A stretch of DNA of 64,000 nucleotides, taken from the NCBI GenBank assembly GCA_022575985.1, contig JAKSXM010000014.1, forward strand, positions 4,216,001 through 4,280,000. The letters run 5' to 3'. The notes beneath the pieces were generated by a model, which searched no databases, was not told the DNA's origin, and worked only from the letters and a program-made list of their open reading frames with translations. A program made the position numbers and the translations under genes. The stretch is from Anagrus nilaparvatae (Eukaryota > Arthropoda > Insecta > Hymenoptera > Mymaridae). How positions within the stretch are numbered: the stretch's first letter is position 1; every line of letters begins with the position of its first letter. This document shows positions 43,808 to 54,349 of the stretch, piece by piece.

Positions 43808-44560
43808 ATGACTTATTTAATTTTAGATCAGAATAGATCAGATTTATTGACCCGTATTGAAGAAACATATGCTTAATTTGCTATAGCTTCAGCCTCAGAT
43901 AATTTAATTTCAAATCATTTAAATATATTAAAAAGTGAAAATGTTATGATTTACCCTCAAGAAAGTTTATCATGTTCAAACTAACGAAAAATAAATTTAA
44001 AAAATAGATGATAATTTTGTTAAACCTAATAGTCAAACACCTGAAGGTACAAATGTTATTAATTCAGATTTAGGCTCAAACTCAAATTCATCTCTGACAA
44101 AAACTACTTATACTTCACATGTGATGTCAGTAAACTTCATTAATTCTCTTTCTCAAACTTTGCTATCTACAGCAGTCGTTAGGATGGTAAATGTGGATGG
44201 CCATGAATTTTTTGCTCAAGCCTTGGTAGACTAAGCGTCCCAAGCTTCATTCATTAGTCAGTTGTTATGTAGAAGGCTATGTACAAGTCATACGGTGACT
44301 AGCCTACTTATTTCAGGTATAGGCGATAAAAGTGTAGAAAACTAGTCATCTTTCTATTTAAATCTCGTTTCCTCTCTGATTTTTCAATCATGGTTCAGGC
44401 CTATGCACTACCTAAAGTATCTTTTTATGCACCAACTGCGGATCCGAAAACAGAAAATTTGGCGCATATTTCTAGCTTAACTCTGGCTGATCCTGGTTTT
44501 TGCCAACGAGGTCAAATTAAAATTCTTTTGAGAACTTCAATTAATATTTTCTCAAATTAA
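43808..44560 (+). pseudogene. BEL/Pao relic: gag start joined to protease
   Basis: An ATG at 43808 opens MTYLILDQNRSDLLTRIEET, which matches the Gag N-terminus at 61714 (MANLILEQN...). After stops, the frame from about 44013 gives LLSTAVVRMVNVDGHEFFAQ, then ALVD*ASQASFISQLL and LLISGIGDKS, the BEL/Pao protease. The active-site triplet DSG reads D-stop-A. A further shift gives ALPKVSFYAPTADPKTENLA and LTLADPGF, the segment between protease and RT. Most of gag, the zinc knuckles and all of RT are missing, so the copy carries a large internal deletion as well as point damage. Confidence 0.75.
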
Positions 44561-45010
44561 AAAATATATTATATTGTTTTAATAGAATGACACTTCTCGA
44601 CCTTAACTCGTCAAATCCGTATTCTAGTCTAAAGATAGGAGAGTGGTGAATGTCAACTGAAAATTACATTCATTCAAAATATCTGCACATGTGCGTATAA
44701 GTACAAAGTTGTCTGATAAATCGCTCTTCAAATTAGTATTTTTTTTATTTCTCAATGCGTTAAATAATTTTTCTAAGTATTTATAAATATATTCTTAAGA
44801 TAATGAAATAATTTAATCAGATAATTGGGCAGAAAAAGTGTAAGTGTTTTGTAAAAATTAGTTAAAAAGTTTAAGCCTCGTGCAATTCATTTCAGTGGTT
44901 ATCAACTCTAAATATTGTTAAATTTCATATTATATGATTGTATTTATTTATTTGTATTATAAAACAAATCTTTTCTAACATTTCGACAATCATATGATAA
45001 ATACTTATTT
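44561..45010. other. AT-rich stretch, nothing recognised
   Basis: No supported feature between the BEL relic and the MITE. Confidence 0.3.
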
Positions 45011-45016
45011 ATCTTA

Positions 45017-45437
45017 CAAGGGGAGTTCAATACATTTAAAACACTAAATTATACCCAATGGTTATGGAAGAGTTAATTACGTTGAAAAAACATGCAGACT
45101 ACCCTCCGTTCATTCCAATGGGCCTTCTGGGCCTAGAAACGCAGGGTTCAATGTTATAAAATAGGGTTTTTTGGTAATTTTCAATGAAATGCTAAAACCT
45201 CACAAGTTAAACAAAACTATTTTGGTTGATCTAATTTTTTTGGTGTAACTAATACCTTTCAAACGCCGCAAACCGGTTACCAAAAAACCCTATTTTAGAA
45301 CATTGAACCCTGCGTTTTTAGTCCCAGAAGGCCCATTGGAATAAACGGAGGGTAGTCTGCATGTTTTTTCAACATAATAAACTCATCCATAACCATTTGG
45401 TGTAATTTGGCGTTCTAAATGTATTGAACTCCCCTTG
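45017..45437. mobile_element. Palindromic MITE with TTA duplication
   Basis: A 421-bp inverted repeat with ends CAAGGGGAGTTCAATACATT and its inverse, bordered by TTA on both sides (45014-45016 and 45438-45440). The arms run almost to the centre near 45225 and match at GCAGACTACCCTCCGTT and AGGGTTTTTTGGTAA. A 3-bp TTA duplication suits the PIF/Harbinger group, but no transposase is present to confirm this. Confidence 0.7.
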
Positions 45438-45440
45438 TTA

Positions 45441-46190
45441 GTTCTTAGGATTTATTTATGGGTACGTCCAGGATAAAACGAGCAGCCGAAAAATAAAAAA
45501 TAAAAATAAATTTTTTTTGTGTCTCTTTTTACCTGGGATTTGTGAAATCACTCATACTTTACACTTCCTTATGCATAATTTTGAGATACAGCTGCTCCAA
45601 AGTTGGATTTTTTCAATTTTTTGATTTCAGCTGCCCAGTTTAAACTGAAATAACTCAAAACCATGAAACTTTTAACATATACATATGATTGGGAAAAAAT
45701 TTTCTTTTTACCTGGCCTACCCAAAATTAGCTCGAAATCAGCCAAAAATATAGTAAAAATTAATTATTGGTCTTTTTTGGTCAATTTTACCGATAATTAA
45801 TTATATTGATACCGATTTTAAGTTGATTGCAAAAAAAACAAATTCCGACCTCTGTTTTAGCTAATTTTGACTGTTTTTGGCAGACTAAATAATGATTGTG
45901 GTCGCTCATTTGAGTATACATATCCAAAATTTTTTGGGTAAAACTTACACATAGGCAAACATTTTGGGAAAATTTGAGCAAAAATAATTATGGCGAACTT
46001 GATTTCCGGTCAATTTGAAAATTTCAAACCATTAAAAATGAAACCAGATGTGCGTATTTAGCATAGAATTAAAAGATATAGAAACGCTCTTATGTAGCAC
46101 AGTGGGGCAAAACGGTCAAAAATCGCTCTTGGACTCAATTTTTGAGCTATTCACTTAAAACCGGTTTTAAACTACTTCTAGAAGTATCTA
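45441..46190. other. Non-coding stretch, unassigned
   Basis: No supported gene. The frame at 45981-45787 on the minus strand is low-scoring and unrecognised. Confidence 0.3.
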
Positions 46191-46193
46191 ATT

Positions 46194-46540
46194 TCATGTG
46201 TCACTGCGGGTTTTTTGATTTTTTTTTACTGGATGTTCTTTTAACCAGTGTAGAACATCCGTCGAATCAGAAAATAAAAGGATATCAACTTTTTCCAAAT
46301 TTAGGGCTCTTAAAACCTTTACTGACCATCTTGCTAACAATAATGCCGCCTTTAATTCCAATTTAGGAATTGTCATTGAAGGCTTTATAGGAGCTACCTT
46401 AGACTTAGCTTGCAGAAGATGAACTGTACCACTGCCATTTACTGTAACTTTTAAGTAAGTGCAGGCACCATATGCAAGTAAGCAGCGAATCCATAAAGTT
46501 CATATTTTGCCTTTGGTACATAATGTAACCATCTTTTAAT
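46194..46540 (-). pseudogene. BEL/Pao RNase H, truncated
   Basis: The frame reads ELYGFAAYLHMVPALT, then AKSKVAPIKPSMTIPKLELK, AALLLARWSVKVL and FSDSTDVLHWL. This corresponds to LHGFxDAS...AKTRVAP...TIPRLELxAALLLA...WSDSxxVLxWL of BEL/Pao RNase H. The catalytic Asp of the first motif is not visible (GFAAY). The second Asp is kept in FSDS. Homology ends at about 46190. Confidence 0.75.
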
Positions 46541-47152
46541 TCAAATTTTAATATCTTTTATAGCTGGCATGCCATTATACCTAAGATAATTTATAATACA
46601 TGTAATTATATAAGATAAAAATTCCTCACATAAATCATGAGGGAGCTTATCATCCCAATCTAACTTTTCTAGCCAAAGTTTTTGTAAATAAATTTTGCCT
46701 GTAATGACTACTGGCGCTAACCAACTTAATGGATCAAAAAATTTGGCTATACTTGACAATACTTGTCTTTTATCAATAGTTTTATTAAACTCATCTATAG
46801 CAAAGTCAAAAGAAATATAATCTCCATCAACTGACCAATGAAGCCCTAATATTTCGAAATATGAATTTGACGAGTCTATTTGAGAACAAATGTCACTAGG
46901 GAAGTTTAACAAAGCCTTACTATTAGCTTTCCATTTATGCAACGAAAAACCACCCACCTTGCAGAGTTCAATCAATCGTTGCTGTTTTTTAACAGCTTCT
47001 TCTAAGGAATGCCCGCCTGAAAGCGTGTCATCCATATAGGTTTCTTTTAATAAAACATCTACTGCTAATGGGAAATTTGGACCTTCGTCCTTTGCCAACT
47101 GTTTCATCACACGAATAGCTAAATAGGGGCTACTAACCATACCATAGGTCAC
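46541..47152 (-). pseudogene. BEL/Pao reverse transcriptase core
   Basis: The 203-residue frame contains GMVSSPYLAIRVMKQLA, the active-site box ETYMDDTLSGG with the YxDD aspartates intact, HKWKANSKALL, EILGLHWSVDGDYISFDF and ILSSIAKFFDPLSWLAPVVI (the frame has VLSS), all diagnostic of BEL/Pao. It stops at 46541 with a shift into RNase H. The RT fingers upstream are split across other frames (47459-47695: EQACEDFFVKTHSRNKDGCY, then RLPFK). Confidence 0.85.
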
Positions 47153-48179
47153 TGTATTAAGTTACCTAGATTTTACTTGCTCATCGCGCCTAAAACGCCA
47201 TAAAATTTTTTAAAAATGTCTATCTTGCTCGTGAACCAATATTTGCCTAAACATATGTTGAATATCAGATACAAAAACGTATTTATATTTCATCCAATTC
47301 ATCTACAGCTCAGCCAGATCCACAGTGCAATAAATCATTAATTGATATTTTATTATAATCTCTGGCTGCGCCTTTTTCATTACTATTAAGAATACCATGG
47401 TGAGGAATATAATAACATAAATTTAGAGAATCAACGATCGAAGACTCCTTCATATGTCCTAAATCTTTATAATCTTGAAAAAAGGCATGATATTTTTTAG
47501 AGTATTCATGATCTTGATTACATCAGTTTTAATCCGATTTAGCATTTTTTCTGCAATAGCAAATGAGCCTTTGAATGTTAAGTTTGTAGAAGTTTCTTTA
47601 AAAGGAAGACGAACTATATAACAACCATCTTTATTTCTCGAATGGGTTTTTACAAAAAAATCCTCGCAAGCCTGCTCATCCGGAGTAAGCATCACTGAAG
47701 ACTTATCAAAAATTTCCTCTTGTCTCTAAAATTTTTATAAATCAAAAGATAGGCAAGAATCACCCAATTCAGTACAAACTGCCAAACCACATATGGAACC
47801 AACACCTGGGTTTCAGAAAGAATCCAACCAAGCTTGGAATTCATGGCTCTTAATTCAAAAGGAGATGTTCTAACTACTGTACCTTATGGTTAGCTGTAAT
47901 TTATTTACTAAAGATTTCTTAATAAAAGAAACCTGTGAACCCTGGTGCGCTAATGCCCTAACTAATGCTTGAGATTCATTTCTAAAAACTTTTATCATAG
48001 CAGTTGCTAGCAAAACTTGATTAGGTAATTGTCAGGACTAGTTACTAATTAAACTAACGGTTTTTGTACTATCATTATTTTCTCTCATTATTTTCTACTT
48101 CCTTATCTTGATTATTATTTGCATTGTTTTTAATATTCTCTTGGCTATTTATATTTTTTGATGTAGTATTTTTATTAAT

Positions 48180-48375
48180 ATGCAATATAGTATGGTGTTT
48201 CCCACCACTATAATGCAACGTTTTTTGGAAAAAAATTTTTCAGCTAAGTGTTTAAGACCTAAACAATTATAACACCTCTCTGATTTATCAAGAAATTCTC
48301 TACGTTGATCGACCGATTTACTTTTATATTTAGGACAAAATTGAAACTGATGAGCTTCACTACAAATTACACATT
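48180..48375 (-). pseudogene. BEL/Pao Gag zinc-knuckle region
   Basis: The minus strand gives VICSEAHQFQFCPKYKSKSV, then REFLDKSERCYNCLGLKHLA and, after one frameshift, SGGKHHTILHINKN. This is the C-terminal Gag of BEL/Pao elements (CxxC...C...CYNCL...H...C...HHTLLH). The last cysteine of the second knuckle reads Phe (EKFF), a further sign of decay. Confidence 0.7.
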
Positions 48376-48700
48376 ATAGTAGTTGTAGTAGTTTATTTAT
48401 CTTGCTTAACTTTTTTTTGCATAGTTTTACAAGAGAATATATGCATATAATAAATGTTTAAAAATAAAAAAATGTTTACAATATTAATTAAATTATAATA
48501 TAATATGTAGTTTTACAATGCTTTGCAATATAATGGTAAAATTATTTTGTTTGTTTGTATATATATATATACAATATATATCTGTTGCTTCTTATTTTTT
48601 TTTTTCAATTTTCAATTTTTATTATTTTTATTATTGTTACAATTATCCTTATCGTCATTATTATTATTAAAATTATTGTTATTATTATCATTATTATTAA
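48376..48700. other. AT-rich stretch with (ATT)n tract
   Basis: Contains TA and ATT microsatellite sequence (48560-48700) immediately before the SINE head. The frames across it are low-complexity and not genes. Confidence 0.5.
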
Positions 48701-48711
48701 CCGAGGCGGTG
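48701..48711 (+). mobile_element. 5' tip of the interrupted SINE
   Basis: CCGAGGCGGTG is the first part of the SINE head. Its last five bases, CGGTG, are repeated at 51722-51726 on the other side of the Transib element, where the SINE continues GGTGGTCGAGTGG. Confidence 0.6.
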
Positions 48712-49459
48712 CACAGTGGCGCCTTAAGCAATATTTTTGTTCAAACGACAGTTCCTAGGACTGGTATCGTTGAAAATGATTAGATTTTTTTTTTAAATCA
48801 TCCTTAGTTAATAGGCTTTTATTTAAGCGGGGCGGAATTTTGAATTTCATAAATCCAAGATGTCAGATTCAATATGGCGGATAAAAAATTGTTATAAAAA
48901 TCAAAAATTTCCCAAAAAAAGATGTAAAATGAATAGCTAAGGTAATTAATGATGATTTTCAATAAATATTGTTTCTAAAATTATCAATATTTAATTAAAA
49001 TTTAAAAATTTTGTAATTCAATATGGCGGAACCTATATGGCAGATGTAATTCATCAAAATAAACATTTAGTAAATAAATTTCTAAGAAAGTTATTTTTAT
49101 AGGATTTTTGGGTATGCTAATCCCAAATTTGATAGTAATATTTTATTTTTTAAATTCCATTATGGCGGATCCAACATGGCGGCAATCAGTTTCGTCCTTG
49201 AATAGATAAAAAACATTATTTTCTCTAAAATGGTTTGTTTGAGAGCTAATTAAATTTATTAGAATTTATTTTTGTTAATGAACAAAATTAATTTAAAAAC
49301 AAGATGGAGAATTCAATATGGCAGATATAAAAATCCAATTGTTCAAAAAATGATAAGTGTTTATTAGTTAAGAGTTTCTTGCTCACTAACTATGTTTATC
49401 AAGTATATAGTTGCATAGAATTTAATATAAATTCTGTAATTTATAATACTAGATGGCGA

Positions 49460-49775
49460 ATACAAGGTAACATAATCTCATAGGTAATAATTTAAAGATA
49501 AAAACTATACCTATAAACATTAAACCTAACATAACCTGATGGGTCATAGATTAAAGAAAAAATTATACCTAAAAAAATTAAACGTAACATAACAGGTCAC
49601 AGTTCAAAGAAAAAAGCTATAACTAAAGACATTAAATCTTAACATAACCTCATGGGTCAAAATTAAAATAAAAACAATACATACAAACTTTAAACCTTAC
49701 ATAACCTCATGGGTAATAGTTTAAAGAAAAAACTATACCTAAAAACATTTAACCTAAAACAACCTCATGGGTTAG
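49460..49775 (+). repeat. Tandem repeat of about 60 bp inside the Transib element
   Basis: Five or so copies of a unit with CATAACCTCATGGGT, a TTTAAAGAAAAAACTATACC part and an AACATTAAACCTAA part. Units differ by several bases, so the array is not new. It lies immediately upstream of the transposase remnant. Confidence 0.6.
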
Positions 49776-49782
49776 AATTAAA

Positions 49783-50283
49783 ATAACAAATGATGGTAAT
49801 GTTGACAGAAAATTTTTTTCAGAATATAGTAAAGTATCAAGTATTACCAAGATTCGGGAGGATTTTATTAAAAGAATTTATGTAAAAATGCAAACAATTA
49901 CATCTAAAAAATCTATTCGGGTTCAAGAGTTTAAAAAATACTGTGATGATACTGCTAAAATATACGTTGATGAATATAAATGGTTTCCCATGCCCCCCTT
50001 ATGTCATACGATTCTAATTCATGGATCGGAAATTATTGGTTCATTTTTTATTCTCATTGGCCAGTTATCAGAAGAAGCTCAAGAGGCGAAAAATAAAGAT
50101 ATATAAAGAGTTCGAGAATATAATACACGAAAACATTCTGCAACAAAAACTAATGAAGATATAATGCGTTATTTTCAAGTCTCAACAGATCCATATATTT
50201 CGCACTTAAGAATCTCTAATAAAACCAAGAGCAAAGAACACTTAGCAGAAGTTTCTGATTTACTAATAGAAGAAGAAAATTAA
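49783..50283 (+). pseudogene. Transib (RAG1-like) transposase C-terminal remnant
   Basis: The frame begins at TNDGNVDRKFFSEYS (49786), passes KIREDFIKRIYVKMQTIT and KWFPMPPLCHTILIHGSEII, then reads FFILIGQLSEEAQEAKNKDI, a TAA stop (50104-50106), RVREYNTRKHSATKTNEDIM and YFQVSTDPYISHLR, to a TAA at 50281. DGN...F matches the start of the RAG1 core's C-terminal part. SEEAQEAKNK aligns with the RAG1 segment holding its third catalytic acidic residue (Glu-962 in mouse; SEGNESGNK), and RKHSATKTNEDIM with the conserved basic segment after it. One in-frame stop and the lack of the two catalytic Asp regions make it inactive. Confidence 0.8.
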
Positions 50284-51029
50284 AGTAATCCTTAGAAAAG
50301 TCATAAAAATTTTAAGCATGGAAATTATTATTCATTATGTTTTTTATTAATATAATGTGTTTTAATGTGTTTTAAAATATAAAAAGAGGAATATATTTAA
50401 ATATAATGTGCTCCTAAAATTTCAATTTTGAAGTAATTTGTAAAAAAATATGTTTGTTAATGAAAAATAGTAAATAATTCGTGTATTTTTAATTAGAAAA
50501 AAAGAAGACTATAACTAATTAATGTTGCTTTGTTAGTTTTATTAGAGTATATTCTGTACTAGCATTCATTATTATTATTCTGTTATTGTTGTATTTAAAA
50601 AATTGATAAAATACATTGCACTAAAAAAATAATATTTTATGATTATTTCTGTAAAGTCTTATGCAATAAGTTTTAATTTAAAAAAAATTGATATTTGACT
50701 AACAGGAGATTTCTAAAATTAAAATGTGGAAAAAATTTATTAAACAATTTTTTTGTAATTTAAATAATATTGTTTTTATCCATTGTTCAAACATTAAGTA
50801 TAATATTTTAAATTCTTTTTATGTTAACTTAAAAATAAAATGTCAGAATTAAATATTAATTAAATATTGATCCAGCATGCTCGATAACCCAAATAACAAT
50901 TTTTTCAAAGACTTAATTACTTAAAGGTGATTTTTACCAAATATTTTCGCCAGTTGGATTACACCATCTTATATTACAAATTACCGAGTTTATATTATAT
51001 TGAAAGTAATTTTAAACATGACAAGCATA
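50284..51029. other. Interior of the Transib element, non-coding
   Basis: AT-rich sequence between the transposase stop codon and the right inverted repeat. Nothing further is recognised. Confidence 0.4.
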
Positions 51030-51721
51030 ATCAGTGAGCAAAAAACTCTTAACTAATAAGCACTTATCATTTTCTGAAGAAACATTCATATTTTTTGGAT
51101 TCTTATATCTGCTGTATTGAATCCTCCATTTTGTTTTTAAATTAATTTTATTCAGTAACTTAAAAAATTCTAACAAATTTAATTAGCACTCAAACAAACC
51201 ATTTTAGAGAAAATTATGTTTTTTATCTATTCAAGGACGAAACTGATTGCCGCCATGTTGGATCCGCCATAATAGAATTTTAAAAAATAAAATATTACTA
51301 TCAAATTTGAGAATAGCATACCCAAAAATCCTATAAAAATAACTTTCTTAGAAATTTATTTACTAAATGTTTATTTTGATGAATTACATCTGCCATATAG
51401 GTTCCGCCATATTGAATTACAAAATTTTTAAATTTTAATTAAATATTGATAATTTTAGAAACAATATTTATTAAAAATCATCATTAATTACCTTAGCTAT
51501 TCATTTTACATCTTTTTTTGGGAAATTTTTGATTTTTATAACAATTTTTTATCCGCCATATTGAATCTGACATCTTGGATTTATGAAATTCAAAATTCCG
51601 CCCCGCTTAAATAAAAGCCTATTCACTAAGGATCATTTTAAAAAAATAATTAATCATTTTCAATTATACCAGTCCTAGGAACTGTCGTTTGAACAAAAAT
51701 ATTGCTTAAGGCGCCACTGTG

Positions 51722-52216
51722 CGGTGGTCGAGTGGTTTAAAACTTGCGACTATATGTTAGTAGATACTTTCATATAGAAGCGGGTTCGCCGCTTGAGGTA
51801 GAGTTTCATAACTGTATATAGACGCTATTCGTAGTATGAAAATACTTTCGTAAATATATACAGATTTAAAACTCTTCACCACGTTGAGGCTAGGATTCTG
51901 TTTTCATCATAATATTTAAAAGAAAAATCGAATATTATGAAGAAAACAGAAACTGATATGAAAGGATCTTCTGATAGAGAGGATACATGGCCTTAAGTCA
52001 ACCTGATGTAATGTGTTAAACGGTTCCGGGTTGACTTGCATAAGGCATTAAGGGGGGTGAGTTTAGTCGGTAAACATGCTAAGCATGGAGTCCGACATAA
52101 TCTAGGGCCTGGCCCTAGATATGCGTAACGCATTCTCACCTAGACACGTGTAAAAAATTACATGTGTCAACCCTGCTCGTAAGAGCAAAAAAAAAAAATT
52201 ATTATTATTATTATTA
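51722..52216 (+). mobile_element. tRNA-derived SINE (main part)
   Basis: The head reads GGTGGTCGAGTGGTTTAAAA, with an A-box-like TGGTCGAGTGG, and 60 bp later GCGGGTTCGCCGC, a B-box-like element. Together they form an internal RNA polymerase III promoter of tRNA-Ser/Leu type. A tRNA-unrelated body follows, containing CTAGGGCCTGGCCCTAGATA and GCGTAACGCATTCTCACC, then an A-run and (ATT)n tail to 52216. A 3' fragment of the same family lies at 24830-24925. The Transib insertion separates the first 11 bp from the rest. Confidence 0.65.
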
Positions 52217-52250
52217 CTAGCTGATTGGCCTCGCTACGCTCGGCAGAATG
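52217..52250 (-). mobile_element. Helitron-like 3' terminus
   Basis: On the minus strand GCCGAGCGTAGCGAGGC forms a hairpin, followed by CAATCAG and CTAG, then T and the SINE's (AAT)n tail. The hairpin, short spacer and CTAG between A and T fit a Helitron end. The matching 5' end (TC) could not be placed; it might lie beyond the satellite arrays. Confidence 0.4.
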
Positions 52251-52860
52251 TGACAGTAATATTGAACATTTAACTATCACACTATCCGTTGATGTCTAAA
52301 AATAAAAAATATTGCTGTGCGAAATTAAAATAATTTTTGTTTTTCATTTAAAAATTGTTTTAAAAAATATTTTAATAATAAAATCCTATCCTATATATAT
52401 TAAAATGAAATAATCGAAAAAATTGATTATTTTTAATATATTTCAGCACTAATTTATGAAGAGCTGTATGGACGAAAATACATGAAAGTTGTTTTAAATT
52501 AATTTTTAAAGAAATATCCCCAGCCGTTTTTTTAATTTTTAAAAAATATTCAAAAGATTTTGAGATATCAAACTCAGAAGTTAGTGGTCGAAAACATAAA
52601 AAAATTTCATTTTTTTTCACTAAAGCTGATTTTTCTCAAGATCTAAGAGGTCTTAATCCTTGGAAAAAATTCTATCAATGTCTGTTTGTTTTTTTTTAAT
52701 TTGAGCTCTCGGTTCAGAGTTACAACTGTTTAAAGCTAAGAAGTTTAAATTTAAAAACTCAAAAAGTTGTCATTTTTGCCACTTGATAACTTAAAATGGT
52801 TTGTATCAAAATGTAAAAACCAAATCGCTTTGTATTTATTAAGCACTTTTCTAAAACCAC
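52251..52860. other. AT-rich stretch, nothing recognised
   Basis: Frames on the minus strand (52372-52620, 52759-52944) show no family resemblance. The second overlaps the first satellite unit. Confidence 0.35.
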
Positions 52861-52867
52861 TTTTTTG

Positions 52868-54345
52868 TAAGTTGTAATTTCAATTATTTTTATGCAATCA
52901 TAGCATTGAAATATTAGTATTGAATTTAGCAGAATATTCCCCACTTAAATGTTCTCGAATACTTTCCTGTTTTATAGAAAAGTTGTAATTTCAATTATTT
53001 TTATGCAATCATAGCATTGAAATATTAGTATTGAATTTAGCAGAATATTCCCCACTTAAATGTTCCCGAATACTTTCCTGTTTTATAGAAAAGTTGTAAT
53101 TTCAATTATTTTTATGCAATCATAGCATTGAAATATTAGTATTGAATTTAGCAGAATATTCCCCACTTAAATGTTCCCGAATACTTTCCTGTTTTATAGA
53201 AAAGTTGTAATTTCAATTATTTTTATGCAATCATAGCATTGAAATATTAGTATTGAATTTAGCAAAATAAACACCATTTTAAATTTTTTCCCCTGTTTTA
53301 TAGTAAACTTGTAATTTCAATGTTTTTAAGCATTGATAGCATTGAAATATTAGCATTGAATTTAGCAGAATATTCCCCACTTAGATGTTTTCAAATATTG
53401 TCCTGTTTTATAGAAATGTTGTAATTTCAATTACTTTTATGCAATTATAGCATTGAAATTTTAGTATTGTATTTAGCAAATTTGCCCCACTTAAATGTTT
53501 TCAAATATTGTCCTGTTTTATAGAAATGTTGTAATTTCAAGTGTTTTTATGCAATAATAGCATTGAATCATTAGTATTGAATTTAGTAAAATATACCCTA
53601 CTTAAATGTTTTCAAATACGGTCCTCTTTTATAGAAATTTTGTAATTTCAAATAATTTTATGCAATCGTAGCATTGAAATATTAGTATTCAATTTAGCAG
53701 AATATTCCCCACTTAAATGTTCTCGAATACTTTCCTGTTTTATAGAAAAGTTGTAATTTCAATTATTTTTACGCAATCATAGCATTGAAATATTAGTATT
53801 GAATTTAGCAGAATATTCCCCACTTAAATGTTCTCGAATACTTACCTGTTTTATAGAAAAGTTGTAATTTCAATTATTTTTATGCAATCATAGCATTGAA
53901 ATTTTAGTATTGAATTTAGCAAATTTGCCTCACTTAAATGTTTTCGAAAACTGTCCTACTGTTTTATAACATTGAATTATGAGTATTGAATTTAGCAGAA
54001 TATTCCCCACTTAAATGTTCTCGAATACTATCCTTTTTTATAGAAATGTTGTAATTTCAAGTGTTTTTATGCAATAATATCATTGAATTATTACTATTGA
54101 ATTTAACAAAATATACTCACTTAAATGTTTTTGAATATTGGTCTCTTTTATATAAATGTTGTAATTTCAATTGTTTTTATGCAATAATAGCATTGAATTA
54201 TTAGTATTGAATTTATTAAAATATACCCCACTTAAATGTTTTCAAATATTGACCTCTTTTATAGAAATTTTGTAATGTAAAATATTTCATGCAATGATAG
54301 CATTGAAATATTAGTATTGAATTAAGCAAAATAAAGACCACTTTA
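52868..54345 (+). repeat. Satellite array A, 111-bp unit
   Basis: About 13 tandem copies. The landmark AGTTGTAATTTCAATTATTT recurs at 52981, 53092 and 53203, exactly 111 bp apart. The first copies are almost identical, while later ones (from about 53270) diverge and vary in length, so the array shows a homogenised left side and an older right side. No protein-coding or RNA function is evident. Confidence 0.9.
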
Positions 54346-54349
54346 AGAG

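Larger units (their letters stand above)
46194..48375 (-). mobile_element. BEL/Pao retrotransposon relic (gag zinc knuckle to RNase H)
   Basis: On the minus strand: Gag zinc-knuckle region (48375-48180), a decayed protease zone, RT N-terminus (47695-47459), RT core (47152-46541) and RNase H (46540-46194). It ends inside RNase H. The integrase and 3' LTR are missing, and no LTR was found upstream. Many stops separate the parts. Confidence 0.8.
48712..51721 (+). mobile_element. Transib element with CACAGTG ends and 5-bp duplication
   Basis: The 3010-bp element starts CACAGTGGCGCC and ends with its inverse GGCGCCACTGTG. It is flanked on both sides by CGGTG (48707-48711 and 51722-51726). CACWRTG-type ends and GC-rich 5-bp target duplications define the Transib superfamily, the relatives of RAG1. 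The terminal inverted repeats are very long (about 690 bp each, 48712-49400 and 51030-51721) and contain repeated AATATGGCGGA motifs. Between them lies a C-terminal transposase remnant (49783-50283). The N-terminal and central transposase are deleted, so the element is non-autonomous. Confidence 0.85.

Noticed and set aside
48523..48783. Hydrophobic plus-strand frames in the ATT-rich tract
   Set aside because: Low-complexity Ile/Leu runs come from ATT repeats, and the frame continues into the Transib end.
51722..51800. Possible tRNA-Ser or tRNA-Leu gene
   Set aside because: A and B boxes are present, but the acceptor and anticodon stems do not close, and a SINE body with A-run and (ATT)n tail follows.
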